Source of the DNA: an uncultured Lachnospiraceae bacterium
GTDB lineage: Bacteria > Bacillota > Clostridia > Lachnospirales > Lachnospiraceae
Reading direction: 5' to 3'
Assembly: GCA_902766735.1 (NCBI GenBank)
Contig: CACXEU010000098.1
Span: 1 to 39,872, forward strand
Length of the DNA: 39,872 bases
The translations under genes were made by a program, and so were the position numbers. Below the pieces are notes generated by a model that saw nothing but the letters and a program-made list of their open reading frames with translations, made no database searches and was not told the origin of the DNA. Shown piece after piece: positions 1-7,923 of this stretch (position 1 is the first letter of the stretch; each line of letters begins with the position of its first letter).

Positions 1-40
1 TCGGGTGTACCTGAAAGGGGCATCCGACGTTCTTTTTTGC
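1..40 (+). terminator. Probable terminator of the upstream gene, cut by the window edge
   Basis: Bases 1-7 pair with 21-27 (one G-T pair), an inner CCT/AGG pairing closes the loop, and a T run follows at 33-38. The stem may extend left of the window, so its full strength cannot be judged. No T-box antiterminator motif is visible, so I do not read it as a metG attenuator. Confidence 0.5.
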
Positions 41-69
41 TTGATAAAATCGGGGGTGTGGTATATTAT
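41..69 (+). promoter_or_regulatory. Promoter of metG
   Basis: TTGATA (41-46) and TATTAT (64-69) are 17 bases apart, just behind the upstream terminator. This fits a vegetative sigma-A promoter. The leader to the metG start would be about 60 bases. Confidence 0.6.
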
Positions 70-139
70 AAAGTAGTATGTTTCTATGTAATAATAGAAG
101 ATAAAAATCTTTAACAATATATTTGGGAGGAATTAAGAC

Positions 140-2083
140 ATGAGCAAACCATATTATTTGACAACAGCCATTGCCTATGCTTCAGGAAAGCCACATATTG
201 GAAATACTTATGAAGCAATTTTAGGTGATAGTATTGTTCGATATAAAAGACAGCAGGGGTATGATGTTAGATTTCAGACCGGTACCGATGAGCATGGACA
301 GAAGAATGAATTAAAAGCCAGCGAAATCGGAGTAACTCCAAAGGAATACGTAGATAAAGTTTCCGGAGAAATTAAGAGAATCTGGGACTTGGTAGGAACT
401 TCCTACGATAGATTTATCAGAACAACCGATGAAGATCATAAGGAACAGGTTCAGAAAATCTTCCGTAAATTATATGACCAGGGAGATATCTATAAGAGTG
501 TTTACGAAGGTCTTTACTGTACACCGTGTGAATCTTTCTTTACGGAATCACAGTTGGTAGACGGAAAATGTCCGGACTGTGGCAGAGAAGTTACACCGGC
601 GAAGGAAGAAGCATACTTCTTCAGAATGAGTAAATATGCAGATCGTCTGATGAAGCATATTGAAGAGCATCCGGAATTCATTCAGCCGGAATCCAGAAAG
701 AATGAAATGATTAATAACTTCTTAAAACCGGGATTACAGGACTTATGTGTTTCCAGATCCACATTTAGCTGGGGTGTTCCTGTAGATTTTGATCCAAAGC
801 ATGTCATTTATGTTTGGATTGATGCATTATCAAACTATATTACCGGTTTAGGATTTGATTTAGACGGAAACTCTGATCCAATGTTTGAAAAGTATTGGCC
901 GGCAGATGTTCACTTAATCGGTAAGGATATTTTAAGATTCCATACCATTTACTGGCCATGTATGTTAATGGCGCTGGATATTCCGTTGCCAAAGCAGATT
1001 TTCGGACATCCTTGGTTATTACAGGGTGGAGAAAAGATGAGTAAGTCCAAAGGAAACATCATTTATGCAGATGATTTAGCAGGATTGTTTGGTGTGGATG
1101 CGGTACGTTATTTCGTACTTCACGAAATGCCATTTGAATCAGACGGAACCATCACCTGGGAATTAATGGTGGAACGTGTTAACTCTGACCTGGCAAATAC
1201 CTTAGGAAATCTGGTAAACAGAACCATCTCCATGTCTAATAAATACTTTGGCGGTGTTGTGGAAAACAAGGGTGTAACGGATGAAATTGATGCTGAATTC
1301 AAGGCAACCATTTTAGAAGCACCGGTAAAAGCAGCAGAAAAGATGGAAAAACTTCGTGTGGCTGATGCCATTACAGAAACATTTGCAATCTTTAAGAGAT
1401 GTAATAAATATATTGACGAAACAATGCCTTGGGCATTGGCAAAGGATGAAGCACAGCAGGACAGACTGGCTACCGTGCTTTATAACTTAATTGAAGGAAT
1501 TAACATTGGTGCAAGCCTGTTAGAGCCATTCATGCCGGAAACATCTGCAAAGATTCTTGCACAGATTAATGGAGAAGCAAGAAGCTTCGATGATATGAAG
1601 GAATTTGGAAAATACAATGGCGGCAAAGTAACCGACAGCCCTGAAATTCTCTTTGCAAGACTGGATGTCAATGAAGTCATGGAAAAAGTTGCGGAAATCC
1701 AGGCAGCTCAGAGAGCAGAAGCAGAGGGAGAAAAGTATCCGGAAGTAGAAAAGAAACCGGAAATCACCATTGATGAATTTGACAAAGTTCAGATTCAGGT
1801 AGGTGAAGTTGTGAAGTGTGAACCGGTACCGAAGGCAAAGAAACTGTTGGTTTCTCAGATTAAGATCGGTGCAGAAACACGTCAGATTGTATCCGGTATT
1901 GCGAAGTACTATAAGCCGGAAGAAATGGTAGGAAAGAAGGTTGCAGTCATTACGAACCTGAAACCTTGTAAACTTTGTGGCGTGGAATCACAGGGAATGA
2001 TTCTCGCAGCAGGAGATGACGAAGGAAATCTTTCTGTTGTTACAGTTGATAAGGATATCGTAGCAGGAAGCGAAATCTGCTAA
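140..2083 (+). CDS. metG: Methionyl-tRNA synthetase
   Basis: Class I aminoacyl-tRNA synthetase that charges tRNA-Met in the cytoplasm. The 647 residues match the long form of the family. The HIGH-type ATP motif is HIGN at residues 19-22 and KMSKS lies near residue 300. A zinc knuckle is formed by CTPC (about 127-130) and CPDC (about 144-147). The last 110 residues form the appended tRNA-binding (EMAP/Arc1p-like) domain that dimerises the enzyme. The start has a GGAGG site at good spacing. It begins the metG-tatD-rsmA group, a common order in Firmicutes, with its own promoter. Confidence 0.97.
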   Translation: MSKPYYLTTAIAYASGKPHIGNTYEAILGDSIVRYKRQQGYDVRFQTGTDEHGQKNELKASEIGVTPKEYVDKVSGEIKRIWDLVGTSYDRFIRTTDEDHKEQVQKIFRKLYDQGDIYKSVYEGLYCTPCESFFTESQLVDGKCPDCGREVTPAKEEAYFFRMSKYADRLMKHIEEHPEFIQPESRKNEMINNFLKPGLQDLCVSRSTFSWGVPVDFDPKHVIYVWIDALSNYITGLGFDLDGNSDPMFEKYWPADVHLIGKDILRFHTIYWPCMLMALDIPLPKQIFGHPWLLQGGEKMSKSKGNIIYADDLAGLFGVDAVRYFVLHEMPFESDGTITWELMVERVNSDLANTLGNLVNRTISMSNKYFGGVVENKGVTDEIDAEFKATILEAPVKAAEKMEKLRVADAITETFAIFKRCNKYIDETMPWALAKDEAQQDRLATVLYNLIEGINIGASLLEPFMPETSAKILAQINGEARSFDDMKEFGKYNGGKVTDSPEILFARLDVNEVMEKVAEIQAAQRAEAEGEKYPEVEKKPEITIDEFDKVQIQVGEVVKCEPVPKAKKLLVSQIKIGAETRQIVSGIAKYYKPEEMVGKKVAVITNLKPCKLCGVESQGMILAAGDDEGNLSVVTVDKDIVAGSEIC

Positions 2084-2128
2084 AGCAATGACCGTGGAAT
2101 TCACGGCAGAGAAATATTGGAGGAAACT

Positions 2129-2908
2129 ATGATTTTTGATACACATGCACATTATGATGATGAAGCATTTGATGAAGACAGAGAAAAATTACTGGAACGT
2201 ATGCAAAATCGCGGCGTTGAATATATTGTCAATGTAGGTTCAAATATTGCAACCTGCAAGAGTACCATCGGTCTTACAAGACGATTCCCATATGTGTACG
2301 GTGCATTGGGAATTCATCCGAATGATATTTCTGATTTGACAGAGGAAGATTACGCTTGGCTGGAAAAGAGTATTTATAAGCCAAAGATTGTAGCTGTGGG
2401 TGAAATTGGATTGGATTATCACTGGAATGAAAATAAGGAGCAGCAGATTGCAGCCTTTGAGCGTCAGATTGAAATTGCCAGGGAAGCAGAAATGCCGATT
2501 ATTATTCACAGCCGTGATGCTGCTCAGGACACCTATGAAGTTATGAAAGCACATAAAGTGGAAGAACTTGGCGGTGTGGTTCATTGCTTTTCCTATGCAA
2601 AGGAAATGGCAGAGAAGTTTATGGACATGGGATTCTATCTGGGAATCGGCGGGGTAGTTACCTTTAAGAATTCCAGAAAACTGCAGGAAGTAGTGGAATA
2701 TATGCCAATGGATAAGATGCTGTTAGAAACCGATTGTCCGTATATGACACCGGAACCAAACCGTGGAAAACGAAATGATTCCTTCAATCTTCCATATGTA
2801 GTAAATAAGATTGCGGAAATCAAGAACCTGACACCGGCAGAAGTCATTCACATTACTAGTGAAAACGCAAAGGACTTATACCGAATCGGTAGAAAAAGAT
2901 TTGATTAG
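2129..2908 (+). CDS. tatD: TatD-family metal-dependent hydrolase (DNase)
   Basis: A TIM-barrel amidohydrolase-type nuclease; family members act on DNA ends and some on D-aminoacyl-tRNA. The 259 residues are the usual length. Metal-site residues are visible: HAH at 6-8, E92 in GEIGLDYH, H127 in HSRD, H152 in HCFS and D202 in ETDCPY. I chose the ATG at 2129 because GGAGG (2119-2123) sits correctly before it; a TTG at 2117 overlaps that site and is unlikely. It lies 45 bases after metG and 15 before rsmA, so probably co-transcribed. Confidence 0.93.
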   Translation: MIFDTHAHYDDEAFDEDREKLLERMQNRGVEYIVNVGSNIATCKSTIGLTRRFPYVYGALGIHPNDISDLTEEDYAWLEKSIYKPKIVAVGEIGLDYHWNENKEQQIAAFERQIEIAREAEMPIIIHSRDAAQDTYEVMKAHKVEELGGVVHCFSYAKEMAEKFMDMGFYLGIGGVVTFKNSRKLQEVVEYMPMDKMLLETDCPYMTPEPNRGKRNDSFNLPYVVNKIAEIKNLTPAEVIHITSENAKDLYRIGRKRFD

Positions 2909-2923
2909 GGAAAGAGGAAGAGA

Positions 2924-3784
2924 ATGGCATATTTAGGAACGCCAACTGCAACAAAATTTATTATAGATCAGTATCAGTTTGCTTTTCAGAAGAAATTCGG
3001 ACAGAACTTTTTGATTGATTCCAATATTCTGGAAGGAATTGTGGAATCGGCAGAAATCACAAAGGACGATTTTGTTTTGGAAATTGGACCGGGAATCGGA
3101 ACCATGACCCAGTATTTGTGCGAAGCGGCCAGACAGGTGGTGGCAGTGGAAATCGATAAGGCATTAATTCCGATTCTGGAACATACCCTTTCCGAATATG
3201 ATAATGTGGAAGTCATTAATCAGGATGTGTTAAAGGTTGACATAAAATCATTAGCAGAAGAGCGAAACAATGGAAAACCGATTAAGGTGGTGGCAAATCT
3301 TCCGTATTACATTACTACCCCAATCATCATGGGATTGTTTGAAAGCGGTGTGCCGATTGAAAGCATTACCATCATGGTGCAGAAGGAAGTGGCAGACCGG
3401 ATGCAGACAGGTCCGGGAAGTAAGGATTATGGTGCCCTGTCATTGGCTGTTCAGTATTATGCCACAGCAGAAGTACAGATGATTGTTTCAGCGAACTGTT
3501 TTATGCCTAGACCGAATGTGGACTCGGCAGTAATTAAGCTGACCCGTCATCAGGAGCCTGCAGTGGAGGTGCAGGATGAAAAACTGATGTTTCAGATTAT
3601 TCGAGCGTCTTTTAACCAGAGAAGAAAAACCCTGGTGAATGGATTAAAGAATTCTGCGGAATTAAGTTTTTCCAAGGAAGAAATTTTAGAGGCGATTCAG
3701 AAACTGGGAAAGCCGGAGACTATTCGAGGAGAAGCATTGACATTGGAAGAGTTTGCTGAACTAAGCAATTTATTAAAAAAATAA
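2924..3784 (+). CDS. rsmA: 16S rRNA adenine dimethyltransferase RsmA/KsgA
   Basis: Transfers four methyl groups from SAM to the two adjacent adenosines in the 3'-terminal hairpin of 16S rRNA, a late step in 30S maturation. The 286 residues carry GQNFL (26-30), the SAM-binding EIGPGIGT motif (53-60), the catalytic NLPYYI motif IV (125-130) and FNQRRKT near residue 230, all typical of KsgA rather than of Erm. It closes the metG-tatD group; a good terminator follows. The rnmV gene that often sits just upstream in Bacilli and many Clostridia is absent. Confidence 0.95.
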   Translation: MAYLGTPTATKFIIDQYQFAFQKKFGQNFLIDSNILEGIVESAEITKDDFVLEIGPGIGTMTQYLCEAARQVVAVEIDKALIPILEHTLSEYDNVEVINQDVLKVDIKSLAEERNNGKPIKVVANLPYYITTPIIMGLFESGVPIESITIMVQKEVADRMQTGPGSKDYGALSLAVQYYATAEVQMIVSANCFMPRPNVDSAVIKLTRHQEPAVEVQDEKLMFQIIRASFNQRRKTLVNGLKNSAELSFSKEEILEAIQKLGKPETIRGEALTLEEFAELSNLLKK

Positions 3785-3791
3785 AGCAAAA

Positions 3792-3825
3792 GAAAGTCTT
3801 TAAGTCTAAAGGCTTTCTTTTTTTT
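3792..3825 (+). terminator. Terminator after rsmA
   Basis: An 11-base stem (3792-3802 with 3807-3817, one G-T pair) with a 4-base loop, followed by eight T residues. Confidence 0.85.
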
Positions 3826-3849
3826 ATATATTGTAAAAAAACAAAGAGA

Positions 3850-4614
3850 ATGAAAATGAGTGTGGAATTAAAGCAACACGAAAAAAAATTGGAATGGATT
3901 ATGGGAGGAGTACTGATTATATTGGTTACGGTAATTGCATTAAGTATGGGGAGTTTTCTATCAAAAAACAAGGAAGTGCCCATGAAGAAACAGGCGGAAC
4001 GTGTAACAAAGGAAAAAAACGGCTTCTGTGTTGTAATTGATCCGGGGCATGGCGGGAAGGACCCGGGAAAAGTAGGAGTACAGGGAACGTTGGAAAAGGA
4101 TGTAAATCTTCAAATCGCAAAAAAACTGAAGAGGAATCTGGAAGTCAAAGGTTATGAGGTGTATTTGACAAGGGAGGAAGATGTTCATTTAGGTGCGGTG
4201 AGATTTCGGAAGATTGCAGATTTGAACGAACGGTGTGAAATCATTAACAATTGTCATGAAAAGAATCAGAAGTCCATTATGATTAGCATTCATCAGAATA
4301 GCTTTGAAAAAGAGAATGTATCTGGGGCACAGTGCTTTTATTATCATTTGTCAGAGAAGGGAAAGAAGCTGGCGGAAGGAATTCAAAATCATTTGAACGA
4401 AAAAATTAACGTGGGAAAGGAAAAGAAAATAAAAAGAAATGATAATTATTACATGTTGATCAATAGTGACTGTCCCGGTGTGATTATAGAGTGTGGATTT
4501 CTAAGTAATCCGTCAGAGGAGGAGCAGTTAAAAGGGGAGGAACATCAGAATTTACTGTCGGAATCCATTAGTCTGGGAATTGATGAGTTTTTCCGCAAAA
4601 GGGCAGACCTGTAG
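3850..4614 (+). CDS. cwlD: N-acetylmuramoyl-L-alanine amidase, CwlD-like
   Basis: Amidase_3-family enzyme that cuts the bond between MurNAc and the stem peptide. Zinc ligands and catalytic glutamate are all visible: H67 in DPGHGG, E82 in GTLEKDVN, H148 in SIHQN and E214 in IIECGFLSN. One membrane segment (about 18-35) would anchor it with the catalytic domain outside. The single-domain 254-residue layout fits CwlD, which starts muramic-delta-lactam formation in spore cortex, but a general cell-wall amidase cannot be excluded from sequence alone. Its ribosome site is weak. It stands between two transcription units. Confidence 0.82.
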   Translation: MKMSVELKQHEKKLEWIMGGVLIILVTVIALSMGSFLSKNKEVPMKKQAERVTKEKNGFCVVIDPGHGGKDPGKVGVQGTLEKDVNLQIAKKLKRNLEVKGYEVYLTREEDVHLGAVRFRKIADLNERCEIINNCHEKNQKSIMISIHQNSFEKENVSGAQCFYYHLSEKGKKLAEGIQNHLNEKINVGKEKKIKRNDNYYMLINSDCPGVIIECGFLSNPSEEEQLKGEEHQNLLSESISLGIDEFFRKRADL

Positions 4615-4637
4615 TGGATGAGCCTAAGAGGGATGGG

Positions 4638-4666
4638 TTGAAAAAGGTTTTATAAGCAGATATAAT
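4638..4666 (+). promoter_or_regulatory. Promoter of the YdcF-family gene
   Basis: TTGAAA (4638-4643) and TATAAT (4661-4666) with 17-base spacing, about 50 bases before the start codon. Confidence 0.65.
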
Positions 4667-4715
4667 AAGGAACATTGAGAAGTATAAAAATGGAATTAGG
4701 ACGAAGGAAGAGAAT

Positions 4716-5480
4716 ATGCTTATTTTAATGTTTATCTTAATAGTAATTGGTTTGGGAGAATTGGTATGGTTCTGTATGCCTATCGCAATGTACAGAATAA
4801 TTAATGTTGGAAATCTTTCGGGAATTATTCTATCCCTTGCCTTGATATTTTCCGGTGTATTTTTGAAACAGATTATTGGTTTTTTTAGAAATGTGTGGAA
4901 AATCCATATTGGGAAAACAGTGTTAAGTGTATTGCTTGGGATTGTTGTATTAGGACTTATTTTTGTCCTGGTGGAATCTGTGTTAATCATTCGAGCTAAT
5001 TATAATCATCCAGATGAGAATGCTACAGTTGTGGTTTTAGGATGCAAAGTGAAAAGAAATTGCCAGCCTACGTTAACGCTACGGGAAAGAATTGATGCAG
5101 CGTATGACTATCTATTGGAACATCCGGATGCAATTTGCATTGTTTCCGGAGGCAAGGGTTCGGATGAAGGAATTTCCGAGGCGGAATGTATGTATAGAGA
5201 ATTAGTGGAAAAGGGAATTGGGAAAGAGCGGATTTATAAAGAGGATAAATCAACTTCAACACGAGAAAATATCGCGTTTTCAAAGGAAATAATTGAACGG
5301 GAAGGCTTGAATCCAAAGATTGCAATTGTGACCAATGAATTTCATGAATACAGAGCGGGACAGATTGCAAAAGCAGCAGGAATGGAGTATGGAGCAATAC
5401 CTGGGAAAACAGCATGGTGGTTACTGGCAACCTATTTTGTGAGAGAACTGTATGGATTGCCTTATGAGTGGTTATTATAA
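4716..5480 (+). CDS. YdcF/SanA-family (DUF218) membrane protein
   Basis: Three hydrophobic segments fill the first 95 residues. A DUF218 domain follows: VVVLGC at 105-110, an RERIDAAYDYLLEHP helix, IVSGGKG at 142-148, and STSTRENI near 179-186. This is the Rossmann-like fold of ElyC, SanA and YdcF, linked in E. coli to envelope polysaccharide and vancomycin sensitivity; no exact reaction is established. The domain is predicted outside or at the membrane face. It appears to be transcribed alone from its own promoter, with a weak terminator behind. Confidence 0.82.
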   Translation: MLILMFILIVIGLGELVWFCMPIAMYRIINVGNLSGIILSLALIFSGVFLKQIIGFFRNVWKIHIGKTVLSVLLGIVVLGLIFVLVESVLIIRANYNHPDENATVVVLGCKVKRNCQPTLTLRERIDAAYDYLLEHPDAICIVSGGKGSDEGISEAECMYRELVEKGIGKERIYKEDKSTSTRENIAFSKEIIEREGLNPKIAIVTNEFHEYRAGQIAKAAGMEYGAIPGKTAWWLLATYFVRELYGLPYEWLL

Positions 5481-5494
5481 GAGTTTGTTAGAGA

Positions 5495-5543
5495 AAAAGT
5501 GGTAGTATGATGTCTAGGAGATTGATTTTACAGCCACTTTTTT
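5495..5543 (+). terminator. Possible terminator after the YdcF gene
   Basis: AAAAGTGG (5495-5502) pairs with CCACTTTT (5534-5541), and the T run continues to 5543. The 31-base loop is long, so this is a weaker call. Confidence 0.4.
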
Positions 5544-5544
5544 C

Positions 5545-5573
5545 TTGAAATTAGACCGTTGTTGTGATATTAT
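5545..5573 (+). promoter_or_regulatory. Promoter of the NusG-II / Gx / ApbE operon
   Basis: TTGAAA (5545-5550) and TATTAT (5568-5573) are 17 bases apart. It also shows that the following gene cannot start at the TTG at 5545, which lies in the -35 box. Confidence 0.65.
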
Positions 5574-5613
5574 GTGCAAAGTTAGTTATGACAAACCAAG
5601 GAGCTTAGGGAGA

Positions 5614-5994
5614 ATGAAGAAAATTGGAAAAGCAGACATTATAGTCTGGGGTATTGTTCTAGGCATATTATTCGTCTTGCTATTAGCTTATCGACTCACA
5701 GCTGAAAACGGAGCTTATGTGCAGGTTCGGGTGGCCGGATCTATTCAGGGACAATATACCTTGGGAAAGGATGGCACTTACGAAATTGCAGGAAAAGAAC
5801 AGGGAAAAAACCTGTTAGTTATAAAAAACGGTGAAGCATACATTAAGGAGGCAAATTGCCCGGATAAATTGTGTGTGAAGCAGGGAAGAGTGCGAAAGGT
5901 TGGGGAGAGTCTGATTTGTCTTCCAAATGAAGTGGTTGTGGAAGTAATACGGGACGCAGTGAAAGACGATGCAGTGGATGCAGTTGTAAAATAG
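5614..5994 (+). CDS. NusG domain II-containing protein, EetA-like
   Basis: A 126-residue protein with one N-terminal membrane segment (about 9-26) followed by a small beta-rich domain ending in the CPDKLCVKQG motif typical of this stand-alone NusG domain II family (DUF1312). The Listeria homologue EetA belongs to the flavin-based extracellular electron transfer locus. The start at 5614 is set by AAGGAG (5598-5603) and by the promoter just upstream. It is followed by an EetB-like membrane protein and ApbE, so a role in a membrane flavin or quinone redox system is likely. The biochemical function is unknown; the paired cysteines could be redox-active. Confidence 0.85.
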   Translation: MKKIGKADIIVWGIVLGILFVLLLAYRLTAENGAYVQVRVAGSIQGQYTLGKDGTYEIAGKEQGKNLLVIKNGEAYIKEANCPDKLCVKQGRVRKVGESLICLPNEVVVEVIRDAVKDDAVDAVVK

Positions 5995-6018
5995 AAATTG
6001 TAAACGAAAGAGGCTGTA

Positions 6019-6534
6019 ATGAGTGAGAAGGAAATATCAGTTGCAAATAAAATCGCAGTCAGAGCTCTGCTTATTGCCTTGGCAATGGTACTCTCCTACA
6101 TTGAAAGCCAAATTCAGTTTGTCAGTCTTGTTCCGGGAATTAAATTGGGGCTGACGAATCTGGTTGTCATGGTGGCCCTTTATCGGATTAGTGACAAAGA
6201 AGCGATTATGATTAATGTAGTGAGGATTATTTTAGTGGGATTTACGTTTGGCAATCTTTTCTCAATGGTATATAGTATGGCTGGTGGATTGCTTAGCGGA
6301 GTTGTAATGCTTGTTATGAAGCGCAGGACAAAGGTCGGTATGACGACCGTGAGTGTATTGGGAGGCATTTCCCATAATGTGGGGCAGATTCTTGTGGCAA
6401 TGATTGCTTTACAGACTCATGCCGTACTGTATTATCTTTTGGTTTTGTGGATTACCGGAATTGTTGCAGGGGTTGTCGTTGGGATTGTTTCTGCACAAAT
6501 TGTAGAAAGATTACCCAAAAATCTGATTAGGTAG
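6019..6534 (+). CDS. Gx transporter-family membrane protein, EetB-like (heptaprenyl diphosphate synthase component I family)
   Basis: 171 residues, nearly all hydrophobic, with about five membrane segments and the VPGIKLGLTNLVV stretch (about 38-50) typical of this family. It was named from B. subtilis HepS-like proteins, but the membrane family is better seen as a small transporter-like partner. In Listeria the homologue is EetB, next to EetA. Here it sits 24 bases behind the EetA-like gene and 6 before apbE, so the three are surely one operon. The substrate is unknown; demethylmenaquinone or flavin supply is a reasonable guess from context. Confidence 0.82.
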   Translation: MSEKEISVANKIAVRALLIALAMVLSYIESQIQFVSLVPGIKLGLTNLVVMVALYRISDKEAIMINVVRIILVGFTFGNLFSMVYSMAGGLLSGVVMLVMKRRTKVGMTTVSVLGGISHNVGQILVAMIALQTHAVLYYLLVLWITGIVAGVVVGIVSAQIVERLPKNLIR

Positions 6535-6540
6535 GAGAGA

Positions 6541-7581
6541 ATGATGAGAAAATATAGTGCACTGGTTTTATTGATGGTGGTTTGCCTGATGGTGACAGGA
6601 TGTGCGCAAAAGGAAAAAAGGAACATTTCGAAAAAAGAAAAAGAGGATACCAGAGAGATATTTGCAATGGACACCTACATGACGTTAAAAGCCTATGGGA
6701 GTAGATGCTCAGAGGCGTTAGACGAAGCCGTTCATGAAATTCATCGATTGGATGAGATGTTTAGTACCGGCAATGCAGAAAGTGAAGTGGGAATCTTAAA
6801 TGAAAATGGAACGGAAATTTTATCATCGGAAGGTGCGTATTTATTTTCAGCATCCAAGGAAATATATCAGAGTACTGAAGGGGCATTTGATATTACAGTA
6901 TATCCATTGATGCAGGAGTGGGGATTTACGGATCAAAACTATAAGGTTCCGACAAAGGAAAAAATCCAGAAGCTGTTAAAGAATGTGGGACTTTCAAAAA
7001 TTGAATATGATGAAAAGGAAAGACTGATTTCATTACCTGAGGGGGTAAAAATAGATTTTGGCGGAATTGCAAAGGGTTATACTTCTCAGAGAATTATTGA
7101 AATTTTTAAAAAGTATAAGCTTACAGGCGGAATTGTTTCATTAGGCGGAAATGTACAAACATATGGAAATAAGCCGGATCAATCGGAATTTAAGGTGGGA
7201 ATTGAGGATCCTTTTGGCGGGTCGGAGTATGTTGGAATATTGCAGATAAAGAACAAAACCGTAATTACATCCGGAGGATATGAACGCTTTTTCGAAAAGG
7301 ATGGAATCACATACCATCATATTATTAATCCCAAAACCGGATATCCCGCAGAGTCAGGACTAAAAAGTGTATCCATCGTGAATGAAAATGGTACGATGGC
7401 AGATGGGTTATCCACAGCACTATTTGTTATGGGAAAGGAAAAGGCGATAAAATATTGGGAGAAAAATGGAAGAGAAGGGGCATTCGATATCATTTTGGTA
7501 GAAGATGACGGAACCGTCTATATTTCCAAGGGGTTGGAGGAAAAATTCACATCAAAGCGTGATATCCAAGTAATAAAATAG
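6541..7581 (+). CDS. apbE: FAD:protein FMN transferase, ApbE lipoprotein
   Basis: Attaches FMN covalently through a phosphoester bond to Ser/Thr of acceptor proteins outside the membrane, using FAD and Mg. The signal peptide ends in the lipobox VTGC with C21 as lipidation site. Family motifs are present: MDTYMTL (43-49), FDITVYPL (116-123), DFGGIAKGY (172-180), SLGGNV (200-205), INPKTGYPA (262-270) and MADGLSTALFVMG (286-298). It follows EetA- and EetB-like genes within an operon. No protein in this window shows an FMN-binding acceptor domain, so its substrate must be encoded elsewhere. Confidence 0.93.
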   Translation: MMRKYSALVLLMVVCLMVTGCAQKEKRNISKKEKEDTREIFAMDTYMTLKAYGSRCSEALDEAVHEIHRLDEMFSTGNAESEVGILNENGTEILSSEGAYLFSASKEIYQSTEGAFDITVYPLMQEWGFTDQNYKVPTKEKIQKLLKNVGLSKIEYDEKERLISLPEGVKIDFGGIAKGYTSQRIIEIFKKYKLTGGIVSLGGNVQTYGNKPDQSEFKVGIEDPFGGSEYVGILQIKNKTVITSGGYERFFEKDGITYHHIINPKTGYPAESGLKSVSIVNENGTMADGLSTALFVMGKEKAIKYWEKNGREGAFDIILVEDDGTVYISKGLEEKFTSKRDIQVIK

Positions 7582-7632
7582 GAAAAAACTTGACAGAATA
7601 AAAAAACAATGGCATCCTAACCAAAGTTAGCA

Positions 7633-7830
7633 ATGGCTCTTGTTGCAGGAAAGAGCGAAGACGTAGAAAAAATCAAGGCAACAGAAAATAATGATTATGC
7701 TTATACAGTATTAGAACAGATGGCATTAAAGTTACAGGAAAATGAGAATCGGGATGGAGAGTGTATCTGCTGTGGACGATGCAGAGTTGTCTGTCCTAAG
7801 GGAAATATAAAAAGAAATAAGGTAAAGTGA
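7633..7830 (+). CDS. Tiny 4Fe-4S ferredoxin-like peptide, possibly a remnant
   Basis: 65 residues. The C-terminal third holds a full CxxCxxCxxxCP iron-sulfur motif (residues about 44-55), with one extra cysteine inside it. The N-terminal half resembles nothing I recognise. An in-frame stop lies just upstream (7618-7620) and no ribosome site precedes the ATG, so either translation is weak or this is the tail of a decayed gene. A terminator follows at once, which fits it being the last member of the apbE operon. If real, it would be a single-cluster electron carrier for that redox system. Confidence 0.45.
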   Translation: MALVAGKSEDVEKIKATENNDYAYTVLEQMALKLQENENRDGECICCGRCRVVCPKGNIKRNKVK

Positions 7831-7840
7831 TAGTAAAAGG

Positions 7841-7879
7841 CACAACGTTTCGGAAAATCCGTAACGTTGTGTTTTTTTT
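7841..7879 (+). terminator. Terminator closing the apbE operon
   Basis: A long stem (about 14 pairs, 7841-7854 with 7858-7871, one mismatch) is followed by eight T residues. Confidence 0.88.
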
Positions 7880-7895
7880 AGTGGTGTGATAAAAT
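7868..7895 (+). promoter_or_regulatory. Promoter of the sua5 gene group, extended -10
   Basis: TTGTGT (7868-7873) and TAAAAT (7890-7895) with 16-base spacing; TGA directly before the -10 box makes it an extended -10 site. The -35 box lies inside the preceding terminator. Its start point would be near 7902, which favours ATG 7924 over ATG 7912 for the gene. Confidence 0.5.
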
Positions 7896-7923
7896 AGAGC
7901 GAGTGTAAGTCATGAGGGACGAA

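Noticed and set aside
1..139. T-box riboswitch before metG
   Set aside because: No antiterminator consensus and too little room between promoter and start; the hairpin belongs to the upstream gene.
4568..4990. Minus-strand frame opposite the YdcF gene start
   Set aside because: No ribosome site or promoter; it is the complement of membrane-segment codons.
5614..7830. Complete extracellular electron transfer locus
   Set aside because: Flavin acceptor, NADH dehydrogenase and quinone genes are absent; only the three-gene core is present.
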